Part shown: positions 24,774 through 32,929 of the stretch, piece after piece
Position numbering within the stretch: position 1 is the stretch's first letter
Layout of the letters: each line of letters begins with the position of its first letter
From: an uncultured Chloroflexota bacterium
Lineage (GTDB): Bacteria > Chloroflexota > Chloroflexia > Thermomicrobiales > UBA6265
Reading direction: 5' to 3'
NCBI GenBank assembly: GCA_937870845.1
Contig: CALMZR010000401.1
Location: 1 to 32,929, forward strand
DNA length: 32,929 nt
The notes under the pieces: model-generated
The model's database searches: none
What the model was told of the DNA's origin: nothing
The model's input: the letters and a program-made list of their open reading frames with translations, nothing else
Translations under genes and position numbers: made by a program

Positions 24774-25334
24774 CTACCCGCCGACGGGCGTGGCTTCCGG
24801 CGCCGCATCGTCGGCGCGGTCGCGGCCGCCGCCCTGCGTCTGGGCAATGAAGACCGAGACGTCGGTCGAGGCCCCGTCCGCCCCCGGCGCCAGGTAGGCG
24901 ATCCCGGTGTAGCCGGAGTTGGAATCCTCGCTCAAGCCGATGACCAATGCCCCGTTGGCGTCAAGGACGCCGCCGATGTTGCCGCAGGCGATGTACGTGC
25001 CGATCTCCTCGGACGAGAGGTGCACGTTGATCGCGTGGTCGGCGCCCAGGATCGCGTCGAGCGTGAGCGGGACGCTGGTGGACGACGTCTCAGCGAGGTC
25101 GGCTCGCCGTTGCCCAACGCGGTCGCCCTCCGGCGCCGTGAGGTCGGCGAGCGGAGCCACCACGTCGCCCAGCTCGTCGCACGTCCCCGAATGGATGTGC
25201 ACGGGCCGCGGCACGAGGGCGTCATCGGCCGTGGGCGTCGCGTCCTGCGCCCACGCGGCCGGGCCGCTCAGCCCGACAAGGCCGGCGATGGCGGCGGCTC
25301 CGACGGCGTTTCTCACCAGTTGTCCACAGTTCAT
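24774..25334 (-). CDS. Secreted protein (CHRD-like), tandem paralog 2
   Basis: MNCGQLVRNAVGAAAIAGLVGLSGPAAWAQDATP signal peptide; RPVHIHSGTCDELGDVVAPLADL...GYTGIAYLAPGADGASTDVSVFIA. Confidence 0.78.
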   Translation of the reverse strand: MNCGQLVRNAVGAAAIAGLVGLSGPAAWAQDATPTADDALVPRPVHIHSGTCDELGDVVAPLADLTAPEGDRVGQRRADLAETSSTSVPLTLDAILGADHAINVHLSSEEIGTYIACGNIGGVLDANGALVIGLSEDSNSGYTGIAYLAPGADGASTDVSVFIAQTQGGGRDRADDAAPEATPVGG

Positions 25335-25452
25335 CGCTGTCTCCTTCACGCATACCCAGGCGGGTCTTGAACCAAGGCGGGTCCTTGCCCGCAGAATCTG
25401 TGCCAATGCCTCACGGTTCGACGCCGGACCGCGGCAACGCGCTGCCGCCGCT

Positions 25453-26433
25453 CTACCGTCTGCGAATCAATCTGGCGCTGGTGATGGACGGGCAGACGCC
25501 GCACAGGCCCGAGCCAACGGGGACGCACGCGCAATTGCAGCAGACCATGCCGTCGCCGCATGTGGCGCCGCAGCCGCCGCAGTTGTCGTTGTCCCCGCGG
25601 GTGAAGACCTCGCAGCCCGTGTCGAAGTCGTTGTCGCAGTCCTCCCAGCCGGTCTCGCACATGTAGAGGCAGTCATGCACCAGCCGGCCGTGCAGGTCGG
25701 GGGCCTCCCCGCAGGTGACGGTGACGTTGGCGGCCGGGGGTGGACACGCGTTGCCGCATCGAGCGCAATGCTTGGTGTCGGTTTCGGTGTTGGCGCAGGT
25801 GTTTTCGCAGCAGGTCTCGTCCTTGGCGCAGGCGTCGTCGCAGGCCGGGCAGGCCCGGCTCGTGCCGCGGTCGTCGTCGCCGAGAGTGCCGTCGGGCATC
25901 GTGGTGCTGCAAATCAGCGCGCACTCGAGCTGCGCGGGGGTGACGCGGGCGCCGCTGAGATCGGCGCGGGTCAAGTTGGCCCCGCAGAGCATCGCGTCCT
26001 TCAACGTGACGCCGCGCAGCGACGTCTCGACCAGCAGGGCGCCCTGGAGGCATGCCCCGCCCAGGTCGGAGCCATCGAGGATGGCTTCGCGCAGATCGGC
26101 GCCGTCCAGGCAAGCCCCGCGCAGGTCGCATCCCGACAGGTTCCGCTTGGTCAGAATATCGTCGCCGAAGTCGCAGCCCCGCAGGTCGGCGCCGCTCCTC
26201 ACGGCGAGGGTCGAGCACGGATGACACCGGTTTGCGCAGGGGGCGCGATCCGGATCCGCTCCACCTCGGGAGGGGCGCTTGCGGCGCGCCCGGCGCCGCC
26301 GCGCGCCCGCGGCGGCAGGCCCCGATCGGGAACCGGCGCTCGCGACCGTGGCGAGCAGGAGCGCAACCACCCCACGCCGCGAAGACGAGGCGCCGAGCAG
26401 GCGGGCGAGACCATCGAAGCGGGAGGCATCCAT
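25453..26433 (-). CDS. SRRG-leader protein with polybasic linker, pentapeptide repeats and Cys-rich C-terminal repeats
   Basis: MDASRFDGLARLLGASSSRRGVVALLLATVASAG; RRRRARRKRPSR; pentapeptides ADLRG CDFGD ... NLSGCDLRGACLDGADLREAILDGSDLGGACLQGALL; C-term CETGWEDCDNDFDTGCEVFTRGDNDNCGGCGATCG. Confidence 0.8.
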   Translation of the reverse strand: MDASRFDGLARLLGASSSRRGVVALLLATVASAGSRSGPAAAGARRRRARRKRPSRGGADPDRAPCANRCHPCSTLAVRSGADLRGCDFGDDILTKRNLSGCDLRGACLDGADLREAILDGSDLGGACLQGALLVETSLRGVTLKDAMLCGANLTRADLSGARVTPAQLECALICSTTMPDGTLGDDDRGTSRACPACDDACAKDETCCENTCANTETDTKHCARCGNACPPPAANVTVTCGEAPDLHGRLVHDCLYMCETGWEDCDNDFDTGCEVFTRGDNDNCGGCGATCGDGMVCCNCACVPVGSGLCGVCPSITSARLIRRR

Positions 26434-26559
26434 GTCGGCCTTCTTTCCGGGCGGCTTCGACCATGACAATAAGCCTGACCGTGAGCACGATACGCCTCCG
26501 TACTTTTACTGTCAATGAACACGTCGTGCCGGATCGAAACGCGGCGCGGCGCTCGCACG

Positions 26560-26589
26560 TTGACGCAGGGGGGTGGAGAGGGGTACGTT
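26560..26589 (+). promoter_or_regulatory. Candidate promoter TTGACG - 18 nt - TACGTT
   Basis: TTGACG 26560-26565, TACGTT 26584-26589; upstream of ATG 26666. Confidence 0.3.
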
Positions 26590-26665
26590 CATTTGGTTGC
26601 CAGGGCGGGCCGCGCGGAGCGGCTCCCCGCGGTCTTGGCCGAATCAGGGAAGGATTTCGCGCATC

Positions 26666-27256
26666 ATGGAGAACAGGCAACGCTGGGCGCGCATCGCCGC
26701 GCTGACCGCCGGCTTCGCCATCGTGGCCGCGGCGTCGCCAGCCGCGGTCCTGGCGCAGGAAGCGCCGCTCGCGCTGGAGCAGGCGCGTTCCGGCGAGGAC
26801 GGGACCTCGGGCGCCGGGGCGACCTCCGGCAACATGTCCTCCGGCAACGCCGGACGCGACAAGAACGGCAACGGCGGCAATGCGTCGGCGGGCAGCGCGG
26901 GCGAAACCGGCAACGCGGAGAACGCGGATGCATCATTGCCGGCGAACGCCGAGCTGCTCGATGCGCTGGGCGTGCTCGACGACGTGACGATGGCGGGCAT
27001 CGACGTGCTGACCGGACTGCAAATCCCGGTCGAGCTGCTGCCGCCGCCGGTGGAAGAGCCGGTCGCGTCCGTGCCGGCCGACATCAACACCGGCGGTCAG
27101 GGCGGTTCCGGCGAATCCTCGACCTCCGAAATCTCGACCGAGCCGGGGACCGGGTCGGCGCCCGCCAGCGGCGCCACGAGCTCCGCGGCCGAAGACGGCG
27201 AAGGCAACAGCGGCGGCGGCGATCGCAATCGACCGCGCACCGACGACGCGGGGTAG
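26666..27256 (+). CDS. Secreted low-complexity (Gly/Asn/Ser/Ala-rich) hypothetical protein
   Basis: MENRQRWARIAALTAGFAIVAAASPAAVLAQ signal peptide; SGNAGRDKNGNGGNASAGSAGETGNAENAD. Confidence 0.65.
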   Translation: MENRQRWARIAALTAGFAIVAAASPAAVLAQEAPLALEQARSGEDGTSGAGATSGNMSSGNAGRDKNGNGGNASAGSAGETGNAENADASLPANAELLDALGVLDDVTMAGIDVLTGLQIPVELLPPPVEEPVASVPADINTGGQGGSGESSTSEISTEPGTGSAPASGATSSAAEDGEGNSGGGDRNRPRTDDAG

Positions 27257-27336
27257 TTGCGCGTCTGGATTGCACCGAGTGGCCGCGTGCGGTTCGCGGC
27301 TCTGACGGTGCAATACCCTTTTCATGAGGGTTTGGC

Positions 27337-27365
27337 GGCGGCGGGCATTCCATGTGCCCGTCGCC
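27337..27365 (+). terminator. Stem-loop downstream of the 26666-27256 gene, possible terminator (weak T-tract)
   Basis: GGCGGCGGGCA / TTCCATG / TGCCCGTCGCC, 10 of 11 paired. Confidence 0.4.
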
Positions 27366-27418
27366 GTTGTCGCGAACAGGAGCCCGCACACGGCGCCGGG
27401 CGAATTTGAGGCTAGGAA

Positions 27419-27447
27419 TTGTCATAATTGGTGAATACGGGTACGAT
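27419..27447 (+). promoter_or_regulatory. Candidate sigma70 promoter TTGTCA - 17 nt - TACGAT with ~240-nt leader to the kinase gene
   Basis: Hexamers and spacing read directly in a locally AT-richer patch. Confidence 0.4.
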
Positions 27448-27695
27448 GCGCATTGCATGTCGTCGAGACTGACCCGAAAGTGGCCGCGGTTCGTATGGAA
27501 CGGTGAGGGGCGCCGGTCGTGAAGTGGTCTGCCACGGGCAGGGAACGCCGCACGGCGGCGCGCCCGCGATGCGAACGGCGCGCGGATCGATGGCGATTCG
27601 TGCGGTGAGCGCGCGTGCTCGCGCGCCGCGTCCGTCCGGTGGGGCGGAAGGGGATTGACCGGGCTTCCGTGTCTGGACGGAAAGAGGCAGCCACG

Positions 27696-30404
27696 GTGCA
27701 AACACCCAACGCCGGCTCACAGCGGCGCGGGATCCCCTCGGCCGCCGCAATGGCGACCGAGGCGGAGCCGTTATTGGCTAATGACCTTCTGGCGCGGGTC
27801 GTGCGCGGCAGCCCCTTCGGCATCGTGCTCAGCCGGCTCGCGGATGGCGCGATCCTCGACGTCAACGACGGATTCACGCGCTTGACGGGGTATAGCCGGG
27901 ACGAGGCCATCGGCGCGACCACGGCAGCGCTTGGGTTGTGGGTCGAACCGGAACGGCGGCATGAGGCGGTGGCGGAGCTGCGCGAATCGGGACGCCTCGC
28001 CGACTTCGAAGCGCTGATCCGCACCAAATCGGGCGACGTTCGCCACTTCATGGCGGCCATGGACGCGGTCGAGGTCGACGACGTCGCATGCGCCGTTACC
28101 CAGTTCGCGGATCTCACCCCGCAGCGCCGGGCCGAAGCGGCCCTGCGGGCGTCCGAGGCCCAGTACCGGGCGCTGGTCGAGCAGATCCCGGCCGTGGTTT
28201 ACACGGAGGGCCTCGGCGACATGGCGACGTACGCCTACGTCAGCCCTCAGGCCGAAGCCATCTTCGGCTTTACCCCAGCCGAGATTGTGGCGAGTCCCGG
28301 CGCCTCCGCCGAGCGCATCCACCCGGACGACCGCGGCCGGGTGCAGGCAGAAGGGGAGCGGACCAGCGCCAGCGGCGAGCCGTTTCGGGCGGAATACCGG
28401 CTCCAGGCGCGAGACGGGCGTTGGGTTCACGTTCTGGACGAAGCCGTGCTTATTCGCGACGAGCTTGGGAATCCGCTCCATTGGCAGGGACTGCTCATTG
28501 ACGTCACCGAGCAGCGAGAAGCGGAGCTCGCGTTGCGACGGAGCGAAGAGCGGTTCCACGCGCTCGTCCAGCACAGCTACGACGTGATCATCGTGCTCGA
28601 TGCGGACGGGCGACGCGCCTACGTCAGCCCGTCGGTCGAGACGCTCCTTGGCTACGCCCCGGACGAGCTGCTCGGCAAAGGAGCGCTCGACCTGCTTCAC
28701 CCGGACGACGTCCCGGTCCTGCAAGAGGCGATCGCCGCCATCAATCGCGGCGCGGCGCGCACGCCGCCGCTGGAGCTGCGCTACCTCCACCGCGATGGGG
28801 AGTGGCGGTGCTTCGAGACCGTTGGCACGAACCTGCTCGACGACCCGGCTGTTGGCGGGATCGTGTTCAACTCCCGCTCGATCACGGCGCGCAAGGCGAT
28901 GGAGAGCGCCCTCCGTCAGAGCGAGGCCCGGTTCCGATCGATCTTCGAAGGGGTCGCCAGCGGCATGGCATTGGTCGACGCCGAGGGGGGCATCGTGATG
29001 GCCAACCCGGCGTTCGCCGCGATGCTCGGCTTCGAACCGGATGAGCTGACGAGGCTGACCACCGCGGCCATTACCCACCCCGAGGACAACCGGCGGCAAG
29101 AGGCGTTGCGGCGCCAGCTGTGGGCAGGCGACATCGACCGCTACCACCTCGAAAAACGCTACCTCCGCAAGGACGGCAGCGTCATGTGGGGGCTGCTGAG
29201 CACGACGCCGATCCGCGACCAGCAGGGGCGGATCACCGCCGCCCTGGGCCAGGTCATCGACATCACCGCGCGCAAGGCGGCCGAAGACGCGTTGCGCGAG
29301 AGCGAAGCGCGGTTCCATGGCGCGTTCACCGACGCGCCAATGGGCCTCGCCCTCGTCACGCCCGCCCCCGAGGGCCGCTTTCAGCAGGTCAACCGGGCGC
29401 TCTGCGATCTGCTCGGATACTCCCCGTCGGAATTGACCGGCATGACGTTTCCGGAGATCACCCACCCCGACGATCTGGCGGACGACCTGGCGCAGGCGGC
29501 GCGCATGTGGGCTGGAGAGATCGACGGCTATCGCCTCGAAAAGCGATTCATCCGCAAGGATGGGCACGCCGTCTGGACCCAGCTGACCGTCTCGGCGGTG
29601 CGCGGCGAATCCGGCGCGGGATACGCCATCTCCCACATCGAGGACATCTCCGCGCGCCGCCGCCTCGACCTGGAGCGCGCCACCATGTTGGCCAGCGAGC
29701 GGGAGTACACGCGGCAGTTGCGCGAGCTGACCGATATGCGCGCCGACCTGACGGCGATGGTCGCCCACGAGCTGCGATCGCCGGCGGCCGCACTGAGCCT
29801 GATGACCGACATGCTGGCCACCGGCGAGCTGACCCCGGAGGCGCAGGCCGAGACGCTGGAAACAATGCGAGGCCAGATCGAGCAAATCCACCGCCTGGTC
29901 TCCGACGTGGCCGCCAGCGCCGCCGCGGAGCGCGGCGACTTCTCGGTCCAGTTACATCCGGTGTCGCTGGCGGTGTTGCTGGACGGCGCCGCCGTGTTTG
30001 CCCAGACGGCGCTGGGGGATCACGAATTCGCCATGTCCACGGCGCCGGAGGTGCAGGTCTGGTGCGACCCGGAGCGAATCAGCCAGGTGTTGGGCAATCT
30101 GCTGGAGAACGCGGGCAAGCACACCCCTCCGGGCACGCCCGTGACGCTGTCCGTCACCCGCCGTGGCAAGCGCGTGCGGTTCGAGGTCACGAACCAGGGG
30201 CCGCCCATCCCGCCGCAGGAACAGACGCTCATTTTCGAGAAGTTCGCCCGTGGCCGTGATGCCGCCGACAATCGCACGGCCGGCGCCGGCCTCGGGCTCT
30301 ACCTCTCGCGCCGCATCGTGGAAGCCCACGGCGGCGAACTTTGGGTAGAATCGTCACCCGAACACGGCACGACCTTCGGGTTCGAACTGCGAATGGCGGC
30401 ATGA
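27696..30404 (+). CDS. Multi-PAS (about 5) hybrid-free sensor histidine kinase, HisKA + HATPase_c (GTG 27696 or ATG 27750)
   Basis: Repeated PAS/PAC motifs (e.g. HPDDRGRVQAEGE, HPDDVPVLQEAI, HPEDNRRQEALRR, HPDDLADDLAQA); MVAHELRSPAAALSLMTDML; NLLENAGKHTPPGTPVTLSV; GAGLGLYLSRRIVEAHGGELWVES. SD-like GAAAGAGG upstream of GTG. Confidence 0.95.
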   Translation: MQTPNAGSQRRGIPSAAAMATEAEPLLANDLLARVVRGSPFGIVLSRLADGAILDVNDGFTRLTGYSRDEAIGATTAALGLWVEPERRHEAVAELRESGRLADFEALIRTKSGDVRHFMAAMDAVEVDDVACAVTQFADLTPQRRAEAALRASEAQYRALVEQIPAVVYTEGLGDMATYAYVSPQAEAIFGFTPAEIVASPGASAERIHPDDRGRVQAEGERTSASGEPFRAEYRLQARDGRWVHVLDEAVLIRDELGNPLHWQGLLIDVTEQREAELALRRSEERFHALVQHSYDVIIVLDADGRRAYVSPSVETLLGYAPDELLGKGALDLLHPDDVPVLQEAIAAINRGAARTPPLELRYLHRDGEWRCFETVGTNLLDDPAVGGIVFNSRSITARKAMESALRQSEARFRSIFEGVASGMALVDAEGGIVMANPAFAAMLGFEPDELTRLTTAAITHPEDNRRQEALRRQLWAGDIDRYHLEKRYLRKDGSVMWGLLSTTPIRDQQGRITAALGQVIDITARKAAEDALRESEARFHGAFTDAPMGLALVTPAPEGRFQQVNRALCDLLGYSPSELTGMTFPEITHPDDLADDLAQAARMWAGEIDGYRLEKRFIRKDGHAVWTQLTVSAVRGESGAGYAISHIEDISARRRLDLERATMLASEREYTRQLRELTDMRADLTAMVAHELRSPAAALSLMTDMLATGELTPEAQAETLETMRGQIEQIHRLVSDVAASAAAERGDFSVQLHPVSLAVLLDGAAVFAQTALGDHEFAMSTAPEVQVWCDPERISQVLGNLLENAGKHTPPGTPVTLSVTRRGKRVRFEVTNQGPPIPPQEQTLIFEKFARGRDAADNRTAGAGLGLYLSRRIVEAHGGELWVESSPEHGTTFGFELRMAA

Positions 30405-31072
30405 ACGCGACGACCATCCGGCTTCTCCTTCTGGACGACCACCTGGCGTTTCGCCAACCGCTGGCGTTCATGCTCGAACGCGAACCAGACCTGACCGTGG
30501 CTGCGCAGGCGGGATCGCTCGCCGAAGCGCGGCAAGCCCTGGCCGACGGTGTCGGGCAAATCGACGTGGCGCTGATCGACTTGCAACTGCCCGACGGCAA
30601 CGGGGTCGACGTCATCCGCGAGATGCGCGCCGCCTCGGCCGCCGGCGCCGCCCTCGTGCTGACCGCCGATCCGGACAAGATCCGTCACGCCCGCGCCATC
30701 GAAGCCGGGGCCTGCGGGGTGATGGGCAAAACGGCGCATTTGGCCGAGATCGTGGAGGCCATTCGCCGCGTTCACGCCGGGGAGACGGTGCAATCGCCGC
30801 AGGAGGTCATCGAGCTCTTGCGGCTGGCGTGCCGGGAGCGCGACCGCGATCAGGAAGCCCGGCAGACGCTGGCCACCCTGACGCCGCGCGAGCGCCAGGT
30901 CCTGGAGGCCCTCGCCCTCGGCCTGGACAATAAGGCGATCGGCGAGCGCCTCTTCATCAGCCCGGAAACGGCGCGCACCCACGTCGTGAAACTGCTGGCC
31001 AAGCTCAACGTTGAATCGCGACTGCAAGCGGCCATCTTCGCCATCCGCAACGGCATCGGGGCCTTGAGCTGA
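30401..31072 (+). CDS. NarL/LuxR-type response regulator
   Basis: IRLLLLDDHLAFRQPLAFML...ALIDLQLPDGNGVDVIREM...LTADPDKIRHARAIEAGACGVMGKTA; LTPRERQVLEALALGLDNKAIGERLFISPETARTHVVKLLAKLNVESRLQAAIFA; ATGA overlap with the kinase. Confidence 0.96.
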   Translation: MNATTIRLLLLDDHLAFRQPLAFMLEREPDLTVAAQAGSLAEARQALADGVGQIDVALIDLQLPDGNGVDVIREMRAASAAGAALVLTADPDKIRHARAIEAGACGVMGKTAHLAEIVEAIRRVHAGETVQSPQEVIELLRLACRERDRDQEARQTLATLTPRERQVLEALALGLDNKAIGERLFISPETARTHVVKLLAKLNVESRLQAAIFAIRNGIGALS

Positions 31073-31326
31073 CTGCGATCGCTCGCGACAGCGTCACGGT
31101 GGGCTGCCGGCTCAGCCTCGTGCATCGTCGCCCTTCAGGCGCCGTCACTCCTCCTGGCGTGGGGCCAACGCTCATTTCAGCGAAGGGGCGGGTACGCCAT
31201 TCCGCCGATACCGTTGCGCAGGCTCTCCAAAATCTTGCTCCGATACGGAACGTCCGAACAGAACGCAGAGGGCGGGCGGGGAGAGCTATGGCGCCAATCG
31301 GTGACGTGAGGGTCCGGACGACGCTC

Positions 31327-32217
31327 ATGACGCGGCTCCTCCCGTGGGCGCGAAGATGGCTGCCGGGGCTGCTGGCGGTTGTGCTCCTTGCCGGCGGCGG
31401 CTTCGCCGGCGCGTTGGCGATGCAGGATGGAGAAGAAGTCGACCCTCGCCAGGAGCGGCAGCAAGAGCGGCGCGAACGGCGGAGCTTGCAGCCGCATCCG
31501 AACGCGGGGCCCGCGCTCTATCCCGATTTGCAGACGCTTCCCCTGCGGGATCTGCAATTCGACCAACTCGAGGACCAAACCAGCGTCTTGCGCTTTACGG
31601 TCGAGATCTGGAACGCGGGCGAGGGGCGGGTCGAGATCTCGGCCCCGGCCTCGGACGAGGACGGAGAAGATGTCGCCCTTTTCCAGAACCTGTACGACTC
31701 CGCGGTGGAGGGCAGGTTGGCCGAGAAACGGCCGGTCGCTGGCCGCGTCATCTTTCACCCGGATCATGGGCACTGGCATTTCGCCAATTTCGCCCGGTAC
31801 GAGCTGCTCGACTGCAATGCACCGGGTGAATGTCAGCCCGTCGGCCTCGGCGCCAAGGTCAGCTTCTGCCTGATCGACAGCGAGCTCGAGGATCTCGACG
31901 TCCCCTGGCAGCGGCAATACACCGTCTGCGAAAGCAGCTTGCAGGGGATCACGCCCGGCTACAGCGACCTCTATCTGTGGAGTCTCCCCGAGCAATGGGT
32001 CGTCTTGCCCGATGGCCCGCTCGCCGACGGCGAGTTCGCCGTGCGCGTCACCGCCGATCCGGACCATCTGCTTGATGAGGGGGGCGGCGAACGCGAGGAG
32101 AATAACACGGCAACGGCGTACTTCACCGTCATCAACGGCCAGATCGGCAACGTGCGAGAGACGGGCGAGGACCAGCCCCCAGCCGCAACGCCGAGCCCCG
32201 TCGCCAGCTCGCCGTAG
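31327..32217 (+). CDS. Lysyl-oxidase family protein, membrane-anchored or secreted
   Basis: N-terminal TM/signal WLPGLLAVVLLAGGGFAGALA; FHPDHGHWHFANFARYELLD (Cu-binding His motif), GAKVSFCLIDSE, SLQGITPGYSDLYLWSLPEQWVVLPDGPLADGEFAVRVTADPDHLLDEGGGEREENNTA. Confidence 0.88.
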   Translation: MTRLLPWARRWLPGLLAVVLLAGGGFAGALAMQDGEEVDPRQERQQERRERRSLQPHPNAGPALYPDLQTLPLRDLQFDQLEDQTSVLRFTVEIWNAGEGRVEISAPASDEDGEDVALFQNLYDSAVEGRLAEKRPVAGRVIFHPDHGHWHFANFARYELLDCNAPGECQPVGLGAKVSFCLIDSELEDLDVPWQRQYTVCESSLQGITPGYSDLYLWSLPEQWVVLPDGPLADGEFAVRVTADPDHLLDEGGGEREENNTATAYFTVINGQIGNVRETGEDQPPAATPSPVASSP

Positions 32218-32722
32218 CGGGTTTGGCCGGATCGCCTGGAGATTTGGCACTCGCCGGACGCCAAATCTCAGTTGTTGATCGAAAATATCAAGAGATCATA
32301 TCCCAGCTTCGAAGTTCTGCGTCGGACGACCGGCCTCATCCTGCGCAAAGCCGCGCTGTGACGGCCGGCAGTTCAACGTCATTTCACCCAGCAAAAGCAT
32401 ATGATGAACTTCTGGTGTACAGAAAGAGACTAGTGATTTAGCGGAACCTCCATCACCCTGCATCAATCGAGCGAACTCGCGCCTTTTGGAGTAGGCGGAA
32501 CAGTCCCTTCAGCGGCGGCTAAATCGCTCCTTCTGGCCGATGTGACAGGCACGCGCTCTCCATAACCTTTTCATCGTCCTGGCTAACCAGATGGCCGACT
32601 TCTGGCCATGGCCAGCGCGTCTTTCATGACGCCTGTGGGATCCACGCGGGTAATCGGCCGGAGGGCTCCAACGCTCCCATCCCGCGGCCCCATGGCGCTG
32701 TGAGCGGGTGGAGAGGACGGTC

Positions 32723-32929
32723 ATGGACCGAGAGCGATTCGATCTGTTAGCTCGCTTACTCGCGTCAAAGGGGTCGCGGCGTGGAGCGTTGGGAGCGCTT
32801 CTCGGCGTCGCGCTCCTCGGTCACGAGTCCGAGGAGGGGGACTCCAAAGGCAAGGGCAAGAAGCGCGGCAAGGGCAAGAGCACGGGCCGCGGCGGCGCCG
32901 ACGCCGCGGCGGGCGGCAGCGCCGAAGCG
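32723..32929 (+). CDS. SRRG-leader protein, partial (runs off right edge)
   Basis: MDRERFDLLARLLASKGSRRGALGALLGVALLGHESEEGDSKGKGKKRGKGKSTGRGG; leader aligns gap-free to two other proteins in the window. Confidence 0.7.
   Translation, partial: MDRERFDLLARLLASKGSRRGALGALLGVALLGHESEEGDSKGKGKKRGKGKSTGRGGADAAAGGSAEA

Noticed and set aside
25418-25440. GGTTCGACGCC as a possible tRNA T-arm
   Set aside because: No acceptor, anticodon or D-arm pairing around it; no tRNA supported anywhere in the window.
27771-29891. 706-aa minus-strand ORF
   Set aside because: Antisense to the multi-PAS kinase, whose frame has clear PAS/HisKA motifs; long shadow ORFs are expected at this GC content.

Overview
High-GC, Chloroflexota/Thermomicrobia-like chromosomal window (lineage guess from protein style only), gene-dense on both strands. 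No rRNA, tRNA, CRISPR array, phage or transposase was recognised. Main content, left to right: a partial polyprenyl synthetase; a secreted protein with an internal duplication; a HEPN/MNT pair; an acyl-CoA ligase next to a CoA-transferase A/B pair, class II aldolase and AsnC/Lrp regulator; a PBP1A; an ECF sigma factor followed by a zinc-finger anti-sigma-like domain fused to an O6-alkylguanine-DNA alkyltransferase; a DMT transporter and PPK2; an alpha/beta hydrolase; two paralogous antitoxin-like proteins, one with a BrnT-like partner directly downstream of tyrS; a phosphoribosyltransferase-erythromycin esterase fusion / hydrolase / universal stress protein cluster; a tandem pair of secreted paralogs; a pentapeptide-repeat Cys-rich protein; a multi-PAS kinase and NarL-type regulator; and a lysyl-oxidase-like protein. 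The best candidate for an undescribed system is the ECF sigma / anti-sigma-alkyltransferase fusion, which would directly couple alkylation repair to transcription. Other leads are an 8-bp-period intergenic repeat at four loci, a shared 21-aa SRRG leader on three unrelated proteins, and conserved LTQ residues in the lysyl-oxidase-like protein. All calls come from reading the sequence; no searches were run.
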